Positions 1 to 5,928 of a DNA stretch of 5,928 nt are shown here, in pieces. The translations under genes and the position numbers were made by a program. Source of the DNA: JBDZUZ01 sp040255445 (GTDB taxonomy: Bacteria > Planctomycetota > Phycisphaerae > Phycisphaerales > UBA1924); contig JBDZUZ010000198.1 in the NCBI GenBank assembly GCA_040255445.1, forward strand, positions 1 to 5,928, in the 5' to 3' direction. Within the stretch, counting starts at the first letter, position 1; every line of letters starts with the position of its first letter. The notes under the pieces were generated by a model, which saw only the letters and a program-made list of their open reading frames with translations, did not search any database and was not told the DNA's origin.

Positions 1-103
1 ACTGGTAGGATGACTTCCTCTCACTCGGTTTGGCTCAGGGAATGCAGGCAGGTCATTCCGTCGAAAGGCGGATGTAGTCGCGGAGGCGATTGCGCTTCGC
101 GAT

Positions 104-538
104 ATGGGTACGAAGCTTCGGCCGTCGGATGTATACGACGACCTGGTGAAGCGGCTGTTCAAGAACCTACTGCACCGCGGGGAGTCGCATGAGATCTGCT
201 TTGCACGCCGCGGCAAGAGCGACCGGCAGGAAGCCCTCACCATGGCGATCCACCGCGCGAAGGAGAACTTCCGTCGACACTGGCGTTCGGATGTCGACCA
301 GCCCTTCGCAATCCGAGCATCGGTTCCTTCGGCGGACGCGGGTCTTCAGATCGTCGACTACTACCTCTGGGCTTTGCAGCGGCTTGTCGAACGGGATGAG
401 GACCGCTACTTCGCAGCCATCGCCAGCCAGTACAGCCTGATCATGGATCTCGACGACAAGCGGGCGAAGCCGTATGGCCGCTGGTACACAACGAAGGATC
501 CGCTGACTCTGGAGAAGAAAAAACCTCTCGCAAGCTAG
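104..538 (+). CDS. C-terminal half of a DUF3800-family protein, probably a truncated remnant
   Basis: The 144-residue reading frame from ATG 104 matches, from memory of the family, the C-terminal half of DUF3800 proteins, whose function is unproven and for which an RNase H-like nuclease fold has been suggested. Visible landmarks are RRGKSDR (residues 35-41), LQIVDYYLWALQR (81-93, the usual LQ-x-x-D signature), MDLDDKR (114-120), YGRWY (124-128) and DPLTLEK (132-138), in the expected order. Family members are usually about 200-300 residues and start with an acidic DESG-type motif; that half is absent. The same frame stays open upstream to a TGA at 11-13, and the residues just before the ATG (RRKADVVAEAIALRD, about 59-103) also look like family sequence, so ATG 104 is probably an internal methionine. 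GGAGG at 82-86 is 17 bases away, too far for a good ribosome binding site. Local G+C is well below mfd. I infer a 5'-truncated or frameshifted gene. Family call fairly sure; expression doubtful. Confidence 0.6.
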   Translation: MGTKLRPSDVYDDLVKRLFKNLLHRGESHEICFARRGKSDRQEALTMAIHRAKENFRRHWRSDVDQPFAIRASVPSADAGLQIVDYYLWALQRLVERDEDRYFAAIASQYSLIMDLDDKRAKPYGRWYTTKDPLTLEKKKPLAS

Positions 539-712
539 ACTCGACCCGGTTTCCCGGACGAGCACACGGCACGGGGCCGGCGTTCGCTTGCAAGAGGCAA
601 TTCATTGTAGCGTCCGTCCGAGGCTACATCCCGGCTTTCACGGCGTTCCAGCCGCGGGACGCGAGAGACCTCCGATCGATACCTGCCGTCCGTTCGCACG
701 CGGCTCCATCTG
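539..712. other. Convergent intergenic gap
   Basis: This 174-base stretch separates the 3' ends of the plus-strand DUF3800 remnant and the minus-strand DUF3224 gene. It has no credible open reading frame. The only structure seen is a weak 6-bp inverted repeat, TGTAGC at 606-611 against GCTACA at 623-628, with an 11-base loop and no T-run. A bidirectional terminator would be expected here, but I cannot point to a strong one. Confidence 0.5.
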
Positions 713-1114
713 TCAGGTCCTGGAGATAGCGTACTCGAACCGGTAGAAGTGCTTCCCGTCCCGGATGTCGATCGTCATACTGCCCGTCAGCCCGGCCAGT
801 TCATCGGTGCCCGAGTCCGGAACCACCGTGATCGACTGGTGCGGTTCGCCGCGGCGCATGGTGCTGCTGTGCTGGAGGACGAACGAGCCGGCGCGGCCGT
901 TGAGTGTGCCCGTCACCTTTTCCATCGCCACGTACCCGGCCGAGCCCTTGGTCGCGGTGCGGACGCCGAGCATCTGGCCCTTGCCGGTGCCCGACAGCTC
1001 GCCGCGGTAGGACTTGTCGATCGCCATGCGGCCGATGGTGGCGTCGCCGACACCCGGGCCGTCGGGCTGGGGCGTGAGGTTAACATCGAACTCGCCGGTG
1101 ATGGTGTGCGGCAT
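713..1114 (-). CDS. DUF3224 domain-containing protein
   Basis: A complete 133-residue protein, ATG at 1112-1114 and TGA at 713-715, that fills the DUF3224 family (PF11528) end to end at its usual size. Seen in order: an opening GEFDV strand, LSGTGKGQMLG (residues 40-50), KGSAGYVAMEKVTGTLNGRAGSFVLQH (56-82), a TMRRGE turn, VVPDSGTDELAGLTGSM (98-113) and a closing DGKHFYRFEY (119-128). The family is small, soluble and believed to form a beta-barrel related to allene oxide cyclase; no reaction is established, and I assign none. There is no signal peptide or membrane segment, so it should be cytoplasmic. It follows the VOC-fold gene by 17 bases with its own Shine-Dalgarno, so the two are probably co-transcribed. 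The nucleotides for its LGVRTA segment are identical over 20 bases to a stretch of mfd (see repeats). Family assignment is confident; role unknown. Confidence 0.88.
   Translation of the reverse strand: MPHTITGEFDVNLTPQPDGPGVGDATIGRMAIDKSYRGELSGTGKGQMLGVRTATKGSAGYVAMEKVTGTLNGRAGSFVLQHSSTMRRGEPHQSITVVPDSGTDELAGLTGSMTIDIRDGKHFYRFEYAISRT
951..970 (-). repeat. 20-base exact direct repeat, copy 1 (inside the DUF3224 gene)
   Basis: Plus-strand GTCGCGGTGCGGACGCCGAG here is identical to 2881-2900 inside mfd, in the same orientation. On the minus strand both copies encode LGVRTA plus the first two bases of a Thr codon, in the same codon phase. The match stops sharply on both sides. No mobile-element feature surrounds it, so shared codon preference on a chance peptide match is the simplest explanation. 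Confidence 0.6.
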
Positions 1115-1123
1115 CGGATTGGG

Positions 1124-1129
1124 CCTCCC
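1124..1129 (-). promoter_or_regulatory. Ribosome binding site of the DUF3224 gene
   Basis: The minus strand reads GGGAGG here, nine bases before the ATG at 1114, a standard Shine-Dalgarno spacing. It sits between the stop codon of the VOC-fold gene and the DUF3224 start, which supports both the start choice and translation from a shared transcript. Confidence 0.75.
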
Positions 1130-1131
1130 GA

Positions 1132-1569
1132 TCAGGTCTCCGGTCGGTCGAGCTGGCCGACGAGAATGACATACCCATCAGGGTCGTGGATGCGGAGTTC
1201 GCCGGCGGGCATGTGGTCACGGGGTACCACGGCGAAGACGGCGCTGCGACCGCTGTTGGGGCCGTGACCGCCGCGGTACTCGCCGCCGTCAGAGATCCCC
1301 GCGGCGATCAAGCTCCTGCGCAGCTCGCGGACATCGTCGCTGTACATGTAGAACAGCACCGCCTGCTCCGCGTGGTCGATGGGGGCGCTCGCCCGGGCGA
1401 ACATGATCTCGGCTCGGCCGCTGCGGGCCAACGCCCAGAAGGGCGTACCGCTCGGGTCTTTCATAACCTCCGCCGCGGCGAGCCCGAGTCGCTCATAGAA
1501 CGCGATCGATGCTGCGACATCCGCGACATGCGCGAAGGGGACGAGGCGGTTGATGGCGGCATCGGGCAT
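1132..1569 (-). CDS. VOC-superfamily (glyoxalase/bleomycin-resistance fold) protein
   Basis: A complete 145-residue protein, ATG at 1567-1569 and TGA at 1132-1134. It has one full vicinal-oxygen-chelate unit pair: an N-terminal strand-helix module with HVADVAASIAFYERLGL (residues 14-30), a central FWALARSGRAEIMFAR strand pair (44-59), VLFYMYSDDVREL opening the second module (71-83), and the terminal signature HDPDGYVILVGQ (128-139). The family includes glyoxalases, ring-cleaving dioxygenases and drug-binding resistance proteins; the substrate cannot be named. The glutamate that normally follows DPDG-x-x-x in metal-dependent members is Leu136 here, so a metal-dependent enzyme is less likely than a ligand-binding or metal-free role. 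The frame extends upstream to an ATG at 1740, but that would overlap phoU and run through the hairpin at 1624-1655 with low-complexity Ser/Arg/Pro sequence, so I reject it. No strong ribosome binding site precedes ATG 1569. The DUF3224 gene follows after 17 bases. Confidence 0.88.
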   Translation of the reverse strand: MPDAAINRLVPFAHVADVAASIAFYERLGLAAAEVMKDPSGTPFWALARSGRAEIMFARASAPIDHAEQAVLFYMYSDDVRELRRSLIAAGISDGGEYRGGHGPNSGRSAVFAVVPRDHMPAGELRIHDPDGYVILVGQLDRPET

Positions 1570-1623
1570 GCCGCGATGGTACCACGGGGAGGCCGGGAGC
1601 GGCCGCGCGATCGGATGCCCAAC

Positions 1624-1655
1624 CCACAGGCTCGTGCAGAGCCACGAGCCTGTGG
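1624..1655 (-). terminator. Perfect 13-bp hairpin after phoU, probable terminator without a U-run
   Basis: CCACAGGCTCGTG (1624-1636) and CACGAGCCTGTGG (1643-1655) are exact reverse complements around a 6-base loop (CAGAGC). The hairpin starts eight bases past the phoU stop codon and ends 54 bases before the VOC-fold start. The minus strand continues GGGTTGGGC, with no T-tract, so it is not a classical intrinsic terminator. I infer a U-less terminator or 3'-end stabiliser for the phoU transcript. The structure is certain, the role less so. Confidence 0.65.
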
Positions 1656-1663
1656 CACGCGGA

Positions 1664-2392
1664 TTACTTGGTCTTCTCGCGGCGCTTGGCGTGGCGGACG
1701 ATCTCGCCGGTGCCGAGATAGATGAGCTCCTCGGCGACACTGGCCATCAGGTCACCAACGCGCTCGAGCTCGCGGCTGACTCGGTACATGTGGATACCCA
1801 TCGCGATGGCTTCATCGGTCCGGTTCATCTCCGCGATCAGGTCGCGGACCTCGATGAAGAGCTGTTTATCGAGGCTGTCGATGGTCTCGTCCTTGGCGAC
1901 GATCTGCTTGGCGAGGTCGAGGTTCTCGTCCATCACCGAGCGGAGTACCTCGTGGCATGCCGCGGGCACGCGATCGCCAAGCTCCTTGAGCGCCGTCGGC
2001 CAGGTCGGCGTGTATGGCGCGATCTCCGCGATCTTGACGACTGCCTTGGCGATCGAGGTCGCGTGATCGGCGACGCGCTCGAGCGCGGGGTTCACCTTCA
2101 GAATGAACGCCAGCACGCGGAATGATTTGGCGAAGGGGTGCTGGAGCGTGAGGATCTCGTAGCATTCCTGCTCGATCTCGACCTCCTCGAGGTCGATCTC
2201 GTCATCACGACGGCGCACAGCGCGGGCGGTCTCGACATCAAGCTCCCAGAGCGCCGAAATCGAGGTTTCGAGCATCGAGATCGCCATCGACGCCTCGCGG
2301 ATCAGCCGGCGCTTGAGTTCGATGATCTTGCGGTCGGCGGTAAACATGCCGGCCTCGGGCATCGCGTCAAAGGGGGGCTGCTTGTCGGTCAT
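1664..2392 (-). CDS. phoU: PhoU phosphate-signalling regulator
   Basis: A complete 242-residue protein, the usual PhoU length (E. coli about 241), from ATG 2392 to TAA 1664-1666. PhoU is a cytoplasmic two-bundle helical protein that links the Pst phosphate transporter to the sensor kinase PhoR and holds down Pho-regulon expression and phosphate uptake when phosphate is plentiful. Both repeated halves carry the metal-binding E-x-x-x-D type motif: ERVADH at residues 105-110 (2063-2080) and ERVGD at 210-214 (1751-1765). The long acidic helix RRRDDEIDLEEVEIEQECYEIL (60-81), followed by HPFAKSFRVLAFILKVNPALE, is typical of the first half. The first 18 or so residues look unstructured. A clear Shine-Dalgarno supports the start. 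No pst or phoBR gene is visible; upstream is mfd on the same strand, 148 bases away, so separate transcription is plausible. A hairpin closes the gene. Identity is confident. Confidence 0.95.
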   Translation of the reverse strand: MTDKQPPFDAMPEAGMFTADRKIIELKRRLIREASMAISMLETSISALWELDVETARAVRRRDDEIDLEEVEIEQECYEILTLQHPFAKSFRVLAFILKVNPALERVADHATSIAKAVVKIAEIAPYTPTWPTALKELGDRVPAACHEVLRSVMDENLDLAKQIVAKDETIDSLDKQLFIEVRDLIAEMNRTDEAIAMGIHMYRVSRELERVGDLMASVAEELIYLGTGEIVRHAKRREKTK

Positions 2393-2403
2393 GTCCGGCG
2401 ATG

Positions 2404-2409
2404 CTCCTT
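2404..2409 (-). promoter_or_regulatory. Ribosome binding site of phoU
   Basis: The minus strand reads AAGGAG here, 11 bases before the phoU ATG. This is the strongest Shine-Dalgarno in the window and fixes the start at 2392 rather than a later methionine. Confidence 0.75.
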
Positions 2410-2426
2410 GCTGTGATGACCGGGCT

Positions 2427-2452
2427 GCGGCGGCCGTGTCGTGCTCCGCCGC
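2427..2452 (-). other. GC-only hairpin between mfd and phoU
   Basis: GCGGCGG (2427-2433) pairs exactly with CCGCCGC (2446-2452) around a 12-base loop, giving a 7-bp stem of G-C pairs only. It lies about 90 bases past the mfd stop and 35 bases before the phoU start. There is no T-run after it on the minus strand. It could be the end of the mfd transcript or a folded part of the phoU leader; in sequence this GC-rich it could also be chance. Confidence 0.35.
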
Positions 2453-2540
2453 GCCGAGGCCATCCGTGAGGATATGAAGGTCATCGGCTCAAGTCCCGTT
2501 TGGAACATGAGCTGCCGCGTCAAGAGCGCGTGAAGGTCCC

Positions 2541-5928
<3,388 letters not shown>

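Noticed and set aside
10..192. 60-codon plus-strand open frame at the left edge
   Set aside because: It overlaps the DUF3800 frame in another phase, and its translation does not resemble the missing DUF3800 N-terminus.
167..565. 132-codon minus-strand open frame opposite the DUF3800 remnant
   Set aside because: The plus-strand frame has clear family landmarks; the opposite frame has none.
606..628. 6-bp inverted repeat in the convergent gap
   Set aside because: Short stem, 11-base loop and no T-run; not enough to call a terminator.
1570..1740. Longer 202-residue start for the VOC protein at ATG 1740
   Set aside because: It would overlap the end of phoU, pass through the perfect hairpin, and add low-complexity sequence before a normal VOC N-terminus.
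749..2416. Plus-strand open frames opposite DUF3224, VOC and phoU (749-1267, 1186-1725, 1550-2125, 2138-2416)
   Set aside because: Each is antisense to a recognised protein family, and none shows a domain or a plausible ribosome binding site.
2460..2522. Promoter-like TTGACG or TTGAGC and TATCCT on the minus strand before phoU
   Set aside because: No pair of these elements has a 16-18 base spacing, so they do not make a credible promoter.

Overview
This is a GC-rich bacterial window. It holds four genes on the minus strand (transcribed right to left) and one probable gene remnant on the plus strand at the left edge. A hand count gives 43 G+C of 60 bases in mfd (4741-4800), against 33 of 60 and 30 of 60 in two stretches of the left end (1-60, 481-540). 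The organism cannot be fixed from the sequence alone. The Mfd and PhoU proteins look ordinary for a high-GC Gram-negative-type bacterium, and a planctomycete (Phycisphaerae-like) source is my guess, at low confidence.

Right to left along the minus strand: (1) 5928 to 2541, mfd, the transcription-repair coupling factor. It lacks only its first few dozen codons, which lie beyond the right edge. (2) A 148-base gap with a GC-only hairpin and a clear ribosome binding site. (3) phoU, 2392 to 1664, the phosphate-signalling regulator. (4) A perfect 13-bp hairpin eight bases past the phoU stop, the likely transcript end. (5) A two-gene unit of a VOC/glyoxalase-fold protein (1569 to 1132) and a DUF3224 protein (1114 to 713), 17 bases apart with a good Shine-Dalgarno between them. 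(6) A convergent gap, 539-712. (7) On the plus strand, 104-538, the C-terminal half of a DUF3800-family protein. It appears to have lost its N-terminal half.

Functionally the window is mostly housekeeping: Mfd removes RNA polymerase stalled at DNA lesions and recruits UvrA, and PhoU restrains phosphate uptake and PhoR signalling. phoU stands here without pst or phoBR genes in view. The VOC and DUF3224 pair is probably accessory, with unknown substrates. No RNA gene, CRISPR array, insertion sequence or integrase was seen, and no stretch over 300 bases lacks a gene. I found no convincing new system. The points most worth a second look are the broken DUF3800 gene in lower-GC sequence, the VOC protein without its usual metal-binding glutamate, three lineage-type insertions in Mfd, and the U-less hairpin terminator.
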